A stretch of 64,000 bases of DNA from an uncultured Trichococcus sp. (GTDB lineage Bacteria > Bacillota > Bacilli > Lactobacillales > Aerococcaceae): contig NZ_OY760503.1 of NCBI RefSeq assembly GCF_963663645.1, positions 434,001 to 498,000 on the forward strand, written 5' to 3'. The translations under genes were made by a program, and so were the position numbers. The notes beneath the pieces were generated by a model, which made no database searches, had not been told where the DNA came from, and saw only the letters and a program-made list of their open reading frames with translations. Below, piece by piece: positions 39,633 through 49,400 of the stretch (positions within the stretch are counted from its first letter, which is position 1; the number at the start of each line of letters is the position of its first letter).

Positions 39633-40233
39633 ATGTCCGATAACCCGAATGAATCGGACATCCACAATGCATCTGTTCTGCTGCTTGTCCGATAACCAGA
39701 ATGAATCGGACAACCACAAAGCATCTGTCCCGCTGCTTGTCCGATAACCCGAATGAATCGGACATCCGCAATGCATCTGTCCTGCTGCTTGTCCGATAAC
39801 TTCAAAGAATCGGACATCCACAATGCATCTGTTCTGCTGCTTGTCCGATAACCAGAATGAATCGGACAACCACAAAGCATCTGTCCCGCTGCTTGTCCGA
39901 TAACCCGAATGATTCGGACAACCACAATGCATCTGTCCTGCTGCTTGTCCGATAACCCGAATGAATCGGACATCCACAATGCATCTGTTCTGCTGCTTGT
40001 CCGATAACCCGAATGAATCGGACATCCGCAATGCATCTGTCCTGCTGCTTGTCCGATAACCCGAATGAATCGGACAACCACAATGCAATCGTTCTGCTGC
40101 TTGTCCGATAACTTCAAAGAATCGGACATCCGCAATGCATCTGTCCTGCTGCTTGTCCGATAACCCGAATGAATCGGACATCCGCAATGCATCTGTTCTG
40201 CTGCTTGTCCGATAACCAGAATGAATCGGACAA
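39633..40233 (-). repeat. Hairpin array 6: twelve copies, exact 52-bp period, TTGTCCGAT arms
   Basis: Twelve copies start at 39633, 39685, 39737, 39789, 39841, 39893, 39945, 39997, 40049, 40101, 40153 and 40205. Each has 9-bp arms, an 11-nt loop and a 23-nt spacer containing AATGCATCTGT. Read on the minus strand the loop (TCATTCGGGTT) agrees with arrays 4 and 8, so the array runs in the direction of the upstream AraC-GH39 gene. The first copy has a compensating swap of the outer pair (ATGTCCGAT with ATCGGACAT). Long reading frames across it are artefacts. Confidence 0.96.
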
Positions 40234-40250
40234 GCCGAAAGTATCCGGCG

Positions 40251-40286
40251 ACAAAAAAAGGTTGTCTCGTGGGAGACAACCTTTTC
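40251..40286 (-). terminator. Terminator of the AraC-GH39 gene
   Basis: AGGTTGTCTC and GAGACAACCT pair around a 4-nt loop, with a T7 run on the minus strand and a TTTT on the plus strand. It lies between the stop at 40303 and array 6. Confidence 0.9.
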
Positions 40287-40302
40287 TTCATTATTGTTCT
40301 GA

Positions 40303-42654
40303 TCAGCCGATCGCTCGGCGGAATTCGATGAATAGGATCGCGTTGCTGCTCATCGAAGCATAGAAGGACCAATCCTTTTCGATCTGTTCATCTTCGAGCT
40401 CCAGTGTCGGCATGGAGGATTGGACGATGTATTCCATCACTTCAAGGTCGATGCCGTGTTTGCTGTTCAGCTGCCCCCACTTTGTGTAGAGCCCGCCATT
40501 TTGCTGGTCGAATCGGTATTTCCGGACTTGGTATTCCCCGGGTTCCATGCCGATCAGCCGGACATGTAGTTCGTTGCTGCGGTTCCGCATGAACAATTCG
40601 TCGACCGAGTAGCGCGGATTGAAGTGCTTTTCGTTGAAAAGCAGCAATTGGTAGCCCTCTTCATTTTCGGTCATCACATAATGTTCGCCTTGAGCGCGCA
40701 CTTCCCCTGTCATCCGTTCCTTGAACATCAGCGTGTAGAAAGCCGGCCGCTTGCCATTGAAGAAATGGAACAGCTCCAAACCCGCCACAGCCTTGTGGTG
40801 GTTCCCACCGTACAGCTCATGGAGTTCGCTATTCAGCCAAAACCCGACGCCCGCGACTTCAATCCCCAAATCCAAAACAGTCCTCAGGATCAGCGCACCC
40901 CGGAAAAAGGTCCCGTTTGTATAGCGCGTGTTTCCGGTCAGCGTGTTCCAATTTTCCAAGTACAGCGGCTGCTGCATCTGGTGTTTTTTCAGGAATCGCT
41001 TCAGCTTCTGCGTTTTCCGCAGGATATAGTCTTGGCTGTTCAGGAAGTCTTCATCGCTGATTTCGGAAAAATCGACGACCTCATTCTGATCGGCATTATA
41101 GGTGATGAAATCGATGCTGCCGGATTGGTGAAGTTGCCAATGATGCGACAAGGAAAGGCTGTCTTTATCCTCTTTGAAAGGCAGGAAGGTGCCGATTTTC
41201 AGCTGAACGGCATATTTCCGGATCACTTCATGCAGCCTCAAATAGACGCGCTCCAACTCCGTTGACAGGATGGCCGTCTCTTTTTCCGCATAGAAAACGA
41301 CTTTCCATTGGTTGACAAATTTCCTACCGAACACCTGCAGTGTGTGGATCAGGAAGCCTTCAAGCCCCTTGAAATAGCGCTCTTCATTGTGGATGATTTC
41401 CTTATAAGTGATCCTCAAATACAGGCTGATATCCAGTTCCTTCAGGTACTGGATCGCCAAATCGGCATTGGCGTACTTCGGTGTGGTGGACACGAACTCA
41501 TCCGTCTCGACTTCCGGCAATAAAGTGGATCCGCCGATCAGATTGCGCACACCCACAAAATCGACGCGAAGCCGTTGCTTGGCCAGAAGCACTTGCTCCT
41601 TCACTTGCTCGTTCAGGATTTCCTTGAGTTCCCCGATGAACACAATATGTTTTTCGCGCGCCAACAAACCGTCGCCACCACCTTCACCGACAACGATTTT
41701 GCACGCTTCTCCCGGCGCCTCGTCCGGCAATGCGCGCGGATTCAGAGGCTCCTCCAAATATTTCGTCAACTGCATGAGCGCTTCCGGCGAATCCAATGCT
41801 TTCCCGGCTTCCGATTTGGCGGCCACATCTCCGAACGCTTCACTGCTCTCCTGTTTATGCTCCTTCCGGTATTGCACCGGCGTCTGATCGTAGACCGATT
41901 TGAAGGCTTCCGTAAAATTCTTCGCTGTTGAGAAGCCGTTCCTCACAGCAATCTGGAACGTATTTTCGGACGTTTGCAGCAAATCCTCCACGCAATGCTT
42001 CAAACGCACCATCTTCAGATACTGCAGAAAACCCATTCCGGTCGTCTGCTTGAAGTAGCGGGATAGATAGGTAGGCGATAGGTACTCGCTCTCGGCCATC
42101 TCCGCAAGCGTCAACGGTTCCGCATAGCGGAGTTCAATCGTATGGATGATCCGGGAAATCCGTTCATCGCTCGCTTCGCCTGCTCCGGTATGCGCCCCCT
42201 CCTTTTTGAAAAAGCGGGTCACCAGCAGCATCGTCCGAAACAGGATACTGCGGGCCTCCAAAATGCTTCCTTCTTCCTGGCGGGCATGGACGATCACGAG
42301 TTCAGCCAGCAGCCTGCGCAGCTGCGCTACCACGTCCCCGCGCCCCGGATCCAAATCTTTCGAGAAACATTCGAAGGAGTAATGGAAGTAATTCGGGTAG
42401 TTCATCACGAAAAAATGGCTGGGGATGCTCAGGCAAATGAGGATATTGTTTTCGCTGCCGCGGACAGTATAGTGGTCGTTCCGGTTGATGAAGAGAATGT
42501 CCCCTTCATCCAGAGCATACATTTCCCCATTGACGGACACGCTCGCCCTTCCTTTGGTCACGAACAAAATCCGCGTGCCGTAATACCGCTGCGGTGCGGC
42601 ATAGCGGATGTTCCCCATCGTGATATCATAATCTGCCCCGTGTTCTCTGATCAT
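40303..42654 (-). CDS. AraC-family regulator fused to a GH39-like domain
   Basis: A 783-residue cytoplasmic protein. Residues about 15-150 form a cupin sensor (YGTRILFVTKGRASVSVNGE). About 170-270 form the AraC DNA-binding domain (SEYLSPTYLSRYFKQTTGMG, FSTAKNFTEAFKSVYDQTP). About 330-783 resemble a GH39 beta-xylosidase with TIM barrel and C-terminal beta-sandwich (YRKYRFD-like, here GEYQVRKYRFDQQNGGLY). The usual WNEPN acid/base motif appears altered (FYAEKE), while a Glu in LYLENWN aligns with the nucleophile position, so the domain is probably a ligand sensor. ATG 42654 is preceded by GGAAGAGG. No glycosidase target is adjacent. Confidence 0.85.
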   Translation of the reverse strand: MIREHGADYDITMGNIRYAAPQRYYGTRILFVTKGRASVSVNGEMYALDEGDILFINRNDHYTVRGSENNILICLSIPSHFFVMNYPNYFHYSFECFSKDLDPGRGDVVAQLRRLLAELVIVHARQEEGSILEARSILFRTMLLVTRFFKKEGAHTGAGEASDERISRIIHTIELRYAEPLTLAEMAESEYLSPTYLSRYFKQTTGMGFLQYLKMVRLKHCVEDLLQTSENTFQIAVRNGFSTAKNFTEAFKSVYDQTPVQYRKEHKQESSEAFGDVAAKSEAGKALDSPEALMQLTKYLEEPLNPRALPDEAPGEACKIVVGEGGGDGLLAREKHIVFIGELKEILNEQVKEQVLLAKQRLRVDFVGVRNLIGGSTLLPEVETDEFVSTTPKYANADLAIQYLKELDISLYLRITYKEIIHNEERYFKGLEGFLIHTLQVFGRKFVNQWKVVFYAEKETAILSTELERVYLRLHEVIRKYAVQLKIGTFLPFKEDKDSLSLSHHWQLHQSGSIDFITYNADQNEVVDFSEISDEDFLNSQDYILRKTQKLKRFLKKHQMQQPLYLENWNTLTGNTRYTNGTFFRGALILRTVLDLGIEVAGVGFWLNSELHELYGGNHHKAVAGLELFHFFNGKRPAFYTLMFKERMTGEVRAQGEHYVMTENEEGYQLLLFNEKHFNPRYSVDELFMRNRSNELHVRLIGMEPGEYQVRKYRFDQQNGGLYTKWGQLNSKHGIDLEVMEYIVQSSMPTLELEDEQIEKDWSFYASMSSNAILFIEFRRAIG

Positions 42655-42896
42655 CCGTCCCTCTTCCTTTCCAGCGATTCTGTTGTAAAACTCTTGTAGC
42701 TAACATATCAGAATTTTGGTCCGGATGCGAGCGTAAATGTTCCTTTTCAGATTCCCGTTCTGCGTATCATTCCGTTCCTTCACACCGAGCCTATTATTAT
42801 GTTGCAGTTAGTATGTGGCAAATAAATGTTATACAGAAAAAAGATGATGGTTATTACCGCGTGGTGTTGGAACAAAAATAATCATTTAAATATAAA

Positions 42897-42936
42897 AGCA
42901 AGCAGCCTGCGACTCCTCAACGCAGGCTGCTTGCTC
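42897..42936 (-). terminator. Terminator after the EamA remnant and sophorooligosaccharide operon
   Basis: A perfect 15-bp stem (AGCAAGCAGCCTGCG and its complement) with a 9-nt loop and TTTTATATTT on the minus strand. The rest of 42655-42896 shows nothing recognisable. Confidence 0.88.
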
Positions 42937-42941
42937 TGTTT

Positions 42942-43358
42942 TCACAAAATTTCCTTGCCGTATTTTCGGGAAGGGATTTTTTCTTTGAATCGACTGAAAT
43001 TCGACAACAACAATACGGATCCCAAGACGATCGCAATGCCCGGCCATTCAACAAAGGCGGATGCGTTGCCGAAGACAAGGACCGAAAGTATCGCCGCAAG
43101 CAGTGGCTCCAGTGCAGTCATGACGCTCGCCAAGGAAGCTTCGATGTATTTTACGCTTTCCAGATACGCCAAGAAAGCGACGGCCGTGCCGAAGAGGATG
43201 ATCGCGCCAGTCAACAGAATACTCTGCGCTGTCATCGCGAATCCGGGAGCCAAGAAAGGATGGACGAACTGGAACAGCACGCCGCCGATGAACATCCCTA
43301 TTCCAACTATAAAAAGCCGGAGCAAAATCTGCTCAGGCTTTCGTGTGTCAATTATCAT
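42942..43358 (-). pseudogene. EamA/DMT-family transporter, N-terminally truncated remnant
   Basis: Only 138 residues remain, about the last five helices of a transporter that normally has ten helices and about 300 residues. FGTAVAFLAYLESVKYIEA and SLASVMTALEPLLAAILSVL are the typical second EamA domain. There is no N-terminal half in this window and no good ribosome binding site. It begins 15 bases after the GH3 stop, so the sophorooligosaccharide cluster abuts the break. Confidence 0.8.
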
Positions 43359-43373
43359 TCAATTCTCTTATCC

Positions 43374-45527
43374 TCAGTCCATCAATTTGAATGTTCCTAT
43401 TTTTTCAGCATTGCTGTCGGTCCCGATAAACACATCGAACAGGCCTGCATCTGACCAGTCGCTTAAATCAGCATGAATATAGCTTAAATCGGCGGCAGTC
43501 AGTTTGAACGTGAAACGTTCCGTTGAATGCGCAGCGACAAACACCTTCGTGAATGCTTTCAATTCCTTGACGGGTCTGGCAACTTCCGCCACCTGATCAT
43601 GAATGTAGAGTTGAATCGTCTCCTGACCGTCAAAAGCGCTGCTGTTTTCAAGCGTGCCACTGAAGACAATCTCGCTTTCAGGCGCTAATTCATTTTGATG
43701 CTGTTTTATCTCGCCCATTTTAAAGGTCGCATAGCTTTTGCCATAGCCAAACGGGTAGAGTGGTTGGTTGGGTGCGTCCAGATAATGGGAGACGTACTGG
43801 TGCCCTTTTGTTTGTTCGGTCAAAGGACGCCCCGTCCGGATGTGATTGTAGTAGACCGGTATTTGTCCGGTTGAGTAGGGAAACGACATCGACAGCTTCC
43901 CGCTGGGGTTGACTGCGCCAAAGAGGACATCGGCAACAGCATGACCGGATTCAGTCCCAGGATACCAGGCCTCCAACACAGCGTCAGAATAGGCTTGGAC
44001 TTCTCTTAAATCCAGTGGCCTCCCATTGAAGAGGACGGTCACTACTTTCTTGCCGGTTTCTTTTGCTTCTTTCAGCAGTTGGATTTGTATTGGGTGGAGG
44101 GAAATCGCTGTTTTACTCGCCCCTTCACCGGATTCCCGGCTCTTTTCACCTAAGGCAAGGACCAGCACCTCACTTGTTGCAAAGACTTCATGAATCGTTT
44201 GCCACTCGGCTGCTGTTATGCCATCGACTTTTTCAGTCGGTGCGACTTGCAATTCTTGCGTATAGGCCTTCATGCCTTCCATCATGGTCACACTCGCCTC
44301 CTTGTCTCCCATCAAGGACCACGAACCCAAGACATCATGGCTGTTGGTGAACGGACCAATCAAGCCTATTTTGGCATCTTGTTGAAGCGGCAATGTGCGC
44401 CCATTGTTCTCCAGAAGGACGAGCGTTTTGCCGGCAAGGCTGCGGGCTCTTGCCCGGATTTTGCTTGTGTCTACTGCTTGGCTTTCTGATAAGCCGCGAT
44501 ACGGATTTTCAAAAAGACCCAGTTCATTTTTGAGCGTGAGTACCCGCCAGACAGCCTGATCGATTTTTTCTGACAGGTCAGGATTTTCGCCAGCCAACTC
44601 TTCCAACGCGTGGTGGTAACTGAAAGACATCATGTCAATGTCGACACCTGCCTGCAAGGCCAATTCCGCTGCCTGTTTATGGTCCTCGGCCAGACCGTTG
44701 GGGATTAATTCGCCCACGGAATCCCAGTCCGAAATGATGACCCCATCAAAGTGCAACTTTTTCTTGAGAACTTCCTGCAAGAGTGTCTTGTTCCCTGTTG
44801 CGGGTATGCCATTAAACACATTAAAGGAAGTCATGACCAGTTTCGCTCCCGCATCCAAGGCTGCTCGGTAGGCCGGAAGATGATTCTGGTGAAGCTCCAG
44901 CTCAGACATGTCGACGCGGTTGTAATCTCTGCCTGCCTCTGACCATCCATAACCCACAAAGTGCTTGACACAGGCCGCCAATTTACCAGTATCCGCAGCC
45001 AGACCATCTGTCCCTTGGTATCCTTTTACGAATGCCGCAGCAAACAGGCTGTTCAGATAGGGATCCTCACCGGTGCTCTCCAGCACCCTGCCCCATCGCG
45101 GATCCCTCACAAGGTCCACCATGGGCGAGAAAGTGACATGGATGCCTTCGTTACTCGCTTCCAGCGCAGATAAGTCCGCTATTTCGCGCGCAGCTTCCAA
45201 ATCCCAACTGGCTCCTATGGCGAGGGGAATCGGAAAAATCGTGCGGTAGCCGTGAATGACGTCCGCCATCAGCAACAAAGGGATTTTCAGCCTGCTCTTT
45301 TCAAGGTGGCGCGTCTGTATTTCGTAGGCTTGTGCTTTCGTCTGTGTATTTATGGCGGACCCGATCGTGTAGCGATTGCCTTCAGACAGCGTGACATGCT
45401 GCAAAGGCCCTGTCAGATAATCATTTGCCGAATCTTCCAGAAAATGCGGGCTGACCTGCACAAGTTGACCGACTTTCTCCTTCAGCGTCATTTTATTGAA
45501 TAATTGGATCAATTTATCCTTTTCCAC
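43374..45527 (-). CDS. GH3 beta-glucosidase (sophorose/beta-1,2-glucoside type)
   Basis: A 717-residue cytoplasmic GH3 enzyme with the (beta/alpha)8 domain (1-320), the alpha/beta sandwich (about 365-560) and a C-terminal fibronectin III-like domain (about 610-700). Motifs are RDPRWGR (141-147), KHFVGYG (188-194) and nucleophile D267 in ISDWDSVGE. GTG start at 45527 overlaps the ROK gene end by 14 bases, with AAAGGA upstream. In Listeria innocua the neighbour of 1,2-beta-oligoglucan phosphorylase is a GH3 enzyme acting on sophorose, and this gene matches that context. Confidence 0.9.
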   Translation of the reverse strand: MEKDKLIQLFNKMTLKEKVGQLVQVSPHFLEDSANDYLTGPLQHVTLSEGNRYTIGSAINTQTKAQAYEIQTRHLEKSRLKIPLLLMADVIHGYRTIFPIPLAIGASWDLEAAREIADLSALEASNEGIHVTFSPMVDLVRDPRWGRVLESTGEDPYLNSLFAAAFVKGYQGTDGLAADTGKLAACVKHFVGYGWSEAGRDYNRVDMSELELHQNHLPAYRAALDAGAKLVMTSFNVFNGIPATGNKTLLQEVLKKKLHFDGVIISDWDSVGELIPNGLAEDHKQAAELALQAGVDIDMMSFSYHHALEELAGENPDLSEKIDQAVWRVLTLKNELGLFENPYRGLSESQAVDTSKIRARARSLAGKTLVLLENNGRTLPLQQDAKIGLIGPFTNSHDVLGSWSLMGDKEASVTMMEGMKAYTQELQVAPTEKVDGITAAEWQTIHEVFATSEVLVLALGEKSRESGEGASKTAISLHPIQIQLLKEAKETGKKVVTVLFNGRPLDLREVQAYSDAVLEAWYPGTESGHAVADVLFGAVNPSGKLSMSFPYSTGQIPVYYNHIRTGRPLTEQTKGHQYVSHYLDAPNQPLYPFGYGKSYATFKMGEIKQHQNELAPESEIVFSGTLENSSAFDGQETIQLYIHDQVAEVARPVKELKAFTKVFVAAHSTERFTFKLTAADLSYIHADLSDWSDAGLFDVFIGTDSNAEKIGTFKLMD

Positions 45528-46455
45528 TTACCAAAGTCCTTTCACCGCATTCTTTCATAGCTTTATAGCTTGCGCCGACAATGCCTGCATCGTTAAGGAA
45601 ATGACAGGGCAGTATTTCTGCCAGCGTCATATTTTTCATGTCCCGGTGCCCTGCCTGCAGCCCTTGCACCCGACGATTTAATTCCTGTATAAAACTTTGA
45701 TTGGCGCTGATGCCACCGCCGATCAGGACGACCTCCGGATCAAGCGAGACCAATACATTGTAAATGCCGATAGCCAGATGGTCATAAAAAGCATCAATCA
45801 CAGCTTTGGCCTGCACATCTCCCGCCTCGGCAAGTTTAAAAACAGATTCTCCATCGAGGTTCTGCTGGAGACTCTCTTGGCCGGTTTCATCCAAGTACCG
45901 TTGGACCAATCCGGATTGAACCGAACCCGTCAGACTCAAGGATGCCAGCCGGGTGTCGCCATTTAAGATGGGGGCATTGATCATAAAGCCAAACTCCCCA
46001 GCTGTCGCATGTGCCCCGCGGTATATGTCATTGTTAATGATGATGGCGCCGCCGATTCCCGTACCCACAACGGCCGTAAAGTAGTTTTTGTAGTCCCGCC
46101 CGGCTCCAAGCCATTTTTCAGCCAAAGCCGCACTGTTTGCATCATTCTCGACTGCGACGTGTACCCCCAGTTCTTTTTCCAATATGTCTTTTAAGTGGAC
46201 ACCGTAGAAATCAAAAATCGCCCCTCCCGTTGTCAGGAAGCCTGATTCTTCTACCACGCCCGGCACACTGATGCCAACAGCACTTATTTCATGGGCTTCT
46301 TTATAGCTTTCCACAATTTTTTTGATATTTCCGATGATTTCGCTGCCTTCCGGGCTGGTCTTAATTTTGTCTTTGTGCAGGATAGTGCCTTTTTCATCCA
46401 GGAGGCCGTATTTGATATTCGTGCCTCCTATATCGATACCAATAAATTTATCCAT
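45514..46455 (-). CDS. ROK-family sugar kinase (glucokinase-like, lacking the Cys-rich zinc motif)
   Basis: A 313-residue kinase starting at ATG 46455 (MDKFIGIDIGGTNIKYGLLD) behind GAGGGAAACA; an in-frame reading 48 bases longer is unlikely. The ATP loop is DIGGTNIKYG and the sugar-binding region is VENDANSAALAEKWLGAG. The family's CxCGxxGCxE zinc motif is absent where GEFGFMINAPILNGDTRLAS is found, as in some glucoside or hexosamine kinases. Between the phosphorylase and beta-glucosidase genes, it most likely phosphorylates glucose released from sophorose. Confidence 0.87.
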   Translation of the reverse strand: MDKFIGIDIGGTNIKYGLLDEKGTILHKDKIKTSPEGSEIIGNIKKIVESYKEAHEISAVGISVPGVVEESGFLTTGGAIFDFYGVHLKDILEKELGVHVAVENDANSAALAEKWLGAGRDYKNYFTAVVGTGIGGAIIINNDIYRGAHATAGEFGFMINAPILNGDTRLASLSLTGSVQSGLVQRYLDETGQESLQQNLDGESVFKLAEAGDVQAKAVIDAFYDHLAIGIYNVLVSLDPEVVLIGGGISANQSFIQELNRRVQGLQAGHRDMKNMTLAEILPCHFLNDAGIVGASYKAMKECGERTLVSGKG

Positions 46456-46499
46456 TGTTTCCCTCGTTCCTGAGCAATATGCGAATGTAGCAACTGGTT

Positions 46500-49400
46500 T
46501 CACCCTAAGGTCACGTGCATGCTTTTCACGTGCTTATTCCTTATATCCCTGGCCTCTTGATCTGTGATGCGATTGCCTTCAACCACCTTGACGTGATCAT
46601 CCGCGTATTGGAGGCTGTATCGGATCGGTTTCACACCTTTTGGTCCATATGTGTGTTGTTTTTTGGCGTTGCTGTAGGTCACCGGGATTTCCCCCAGCAA
46701 AGTAAATTGGACGGTGCCATCTTCCTTGAACATGTCTTTGTGCAAGGCTGGTGAGAGTTGGAAGGAAAGCTGTTTTGTTTCCTTGTCATAGGTGAAGGGC
46801 CCTTCACCGATAAACATTCGGACCCACATGTTCAGGAACTCAACCGTCGACCCACTGAGTCGTGCCACGAACCCTTTTCCATGAATGCTCTCATCGGGGT
46901 TTGCACTGCTGGCGATAAAGGAAGAATTCTCCAGGATGCTTCTGCCGTAAATGTTCGGATCCAAGTTGGGGATCAGCATGGTGGCAAGGTCTTCATAAAA
47001 AGCGTCATATAAACCACTTTTCAATAATTCCAGTAAATACTTGTAAGTCATATGCAGGAAGACCGATTCATTCTCCAGCCACCCCGGGGTGAAGAATTTA
47101 GCTCTCCCCAGTTCAATGGGTTCGTTCGTCAGTGGGCCGCTCGTCTTGTACATTTGCAGTTTACGGTCATAAATTTCCGATTCCCTGACAGCTTGGTAGA
47201 TTTTTTGTGCTTCAATTGTGCTGTCGGTGACTTTCAGCTTTTTGACCAGCCCCTCCAGAAATGGTGTCACCGTATGAGGTGTCAGCGTTTCGCCTTTTTT
47301 TTCAAAGTAGAAGTATGTCGGCAGCAAAGCTTGTCCATTATAGTTTTCCACTGCCTCGATGGCCTGATCCACTCGCTTGGCTAAGTCTTGAATCAAGCTT
47401 CGGCTCTCCTCTTGGCTGAAGCTTGCCATTTCTCCGGAAAGATTCTGGTAGATAGCCTCCCGATACGTTTCGAGGATGCTGGTTGTTTGTTCCCAGAACG
47501 CTTGGTCATCCGCTTGCATGAATCTGAGTTGTTCATGGAGCTCTTGAAGGAATCGGACTGCTTCGCTTGGGAGTGATTGGACGCTTCCGCTTGGATCCAC
47601 TTGCCCGATAAAGGTCAACAGCCGTTTCAGTTCAAATAACTCAGACGTGCCGGATCCGAACAATCCCGGCAACCCATTCAAGGCATCATTCCAGCCCGGT
47701 TTCCCGGCTTCCATCGCGATGCCATAACCAAACGGCGCGATGGTTGCCGCTTTGGTGGCGGCCAACAAGAGGAGTTTGGCGTAAAGGGTTGTCGTGAGGG
47801 GTTCTTGGTTCGGTGCTTCTACCCATTGACCATTCTCATCCTCCTGATGGCGGATAGCATGATACTGTCGGTATTTGTTGTCTTTCTGGACATATTTCTT
47901 GAACCGCGGTTGGACAAAAGCCTTATTTTGATAATACTTGTATGGATGTTCAAACAATAAGTCCTCTTGCTTATCCGGATAAATAGCCAGATAGCTTTCG
48001 ATGAGATCTAAGTTGTAGGTCCAGTGATCAATCCAGAAGCCTTCGCCATGATCCGCTTCCAGATTCTCGCTGCTGGCGCACAGGACGTAGGCCAGCAGCT
48101 CCTCAAAAGAGCCGGTCAGGGCAATGTCGTTTTCTTCGACAAAACGCAACAATTCGCCCGGTTCAAAGGATTTCTCAAAGAAGGCGAGCAGCCTCTTCCC
48201 CTGTCCTGCATCTTTCAGGAATGGGGCGATGTCTGTGCCGGTGCCCTTGAAGGTAAACAGGACCTTTTTGATGACGAGCGGATTGTAGCCATCCAATTGG
48301 ATCAATTCCATGAAATGGTGGATATTGGTAGCTCCCACTTCAGGGGTGAAATAAATATCCATCCGTCGGTTTTGATTGATATCGCGATAGTTTCCATTCC
48401 CTTGTGAGTAATAAGTAGGCGACGTCGAGAAAAAGTTATAATCCCTTTCCAAATCGCCATGTTTGCGCGAATAGACATAATAGGTTTGCCGCTTGTCCTT
48501 ATGCGTGTGGATCGTTGGAAAACCGCCCCGCAGCCCATTATCCAAGTAAGATTGCCGTGCATATTGATCAAATTTGGCATTTGCGGTGCTTGTTTGAACC
48601 GCATCGGTCAAGTCATCAGTCAATGCTTGTGCAGTCACCAACGCTCGTCTTATTGTGTCTTCGTTAAAGTGTCGGGATAGATACGCAGAGACTGTAGCCT
48701 CATCTTTCCCGTAACCAACCAGCGTCATCAATTCAACACTTTGTCCGGGTGAAAGTTCCCCCTGCCATAGCGTAAATCCGGCAGAGACTCGATTGGTGCT
48801 GACTTGATTTTGCTTGCTTATTTCAGAAACAGGGTTCTGATTAAAATGTTGCGCTTTGCGCAATGTCTCATCCATGCCGAAAATGAGCTGGCGGTCGAAA
48901 ATGATTGTTGCTGGTGAAGCTTGTTCATTCTCCTTTACCAGGGACGCATAGAAGTTACCGCTGTGCATCTCTTTCACATCCTCGGTATCCGCTGTGCTCC
49001 CGCGCAAATGATAGAAGTTAAAGAGATTGTCGACTTTTTTGACATCAAACCAACTCTTCAATGTATTACCCAACTCTTTGTAGACTGCATTTTCAACCCC
49101 CGCCGGGAGAATAGCCGCCAAGCCATCCGCTGCTTCCAGACTGACTGCTTGCTCGTTATCATTCGTGATGGTGACGGTACGAACCAGTGCCCCAATTGGT
49201 GCATGCGGCAAACTGTAATAGCGAACATGGATGCTCAGGTTTTCAACATGGTGTCTATAAGTCAATTCCAAGTGATTCATGCCGATTGTCATTGTTTCCG
49301 TGACGTTTCCGCTCGGTTCCGAGAACGGTTCAAAAGCGGTCGTTTTCCCTTTATTCGTCACTTTCAAAAAAGTCCGAAATCCTTGTAAAGGGGTATGTTG

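Noticed and set aside
39633-40233. CRISPR array
   Set aside because: The units repeat regularly, but the 23-nt spacers are nearly identical within the array. The repeats are perfect short palindromes and no cas genes occur in the window.
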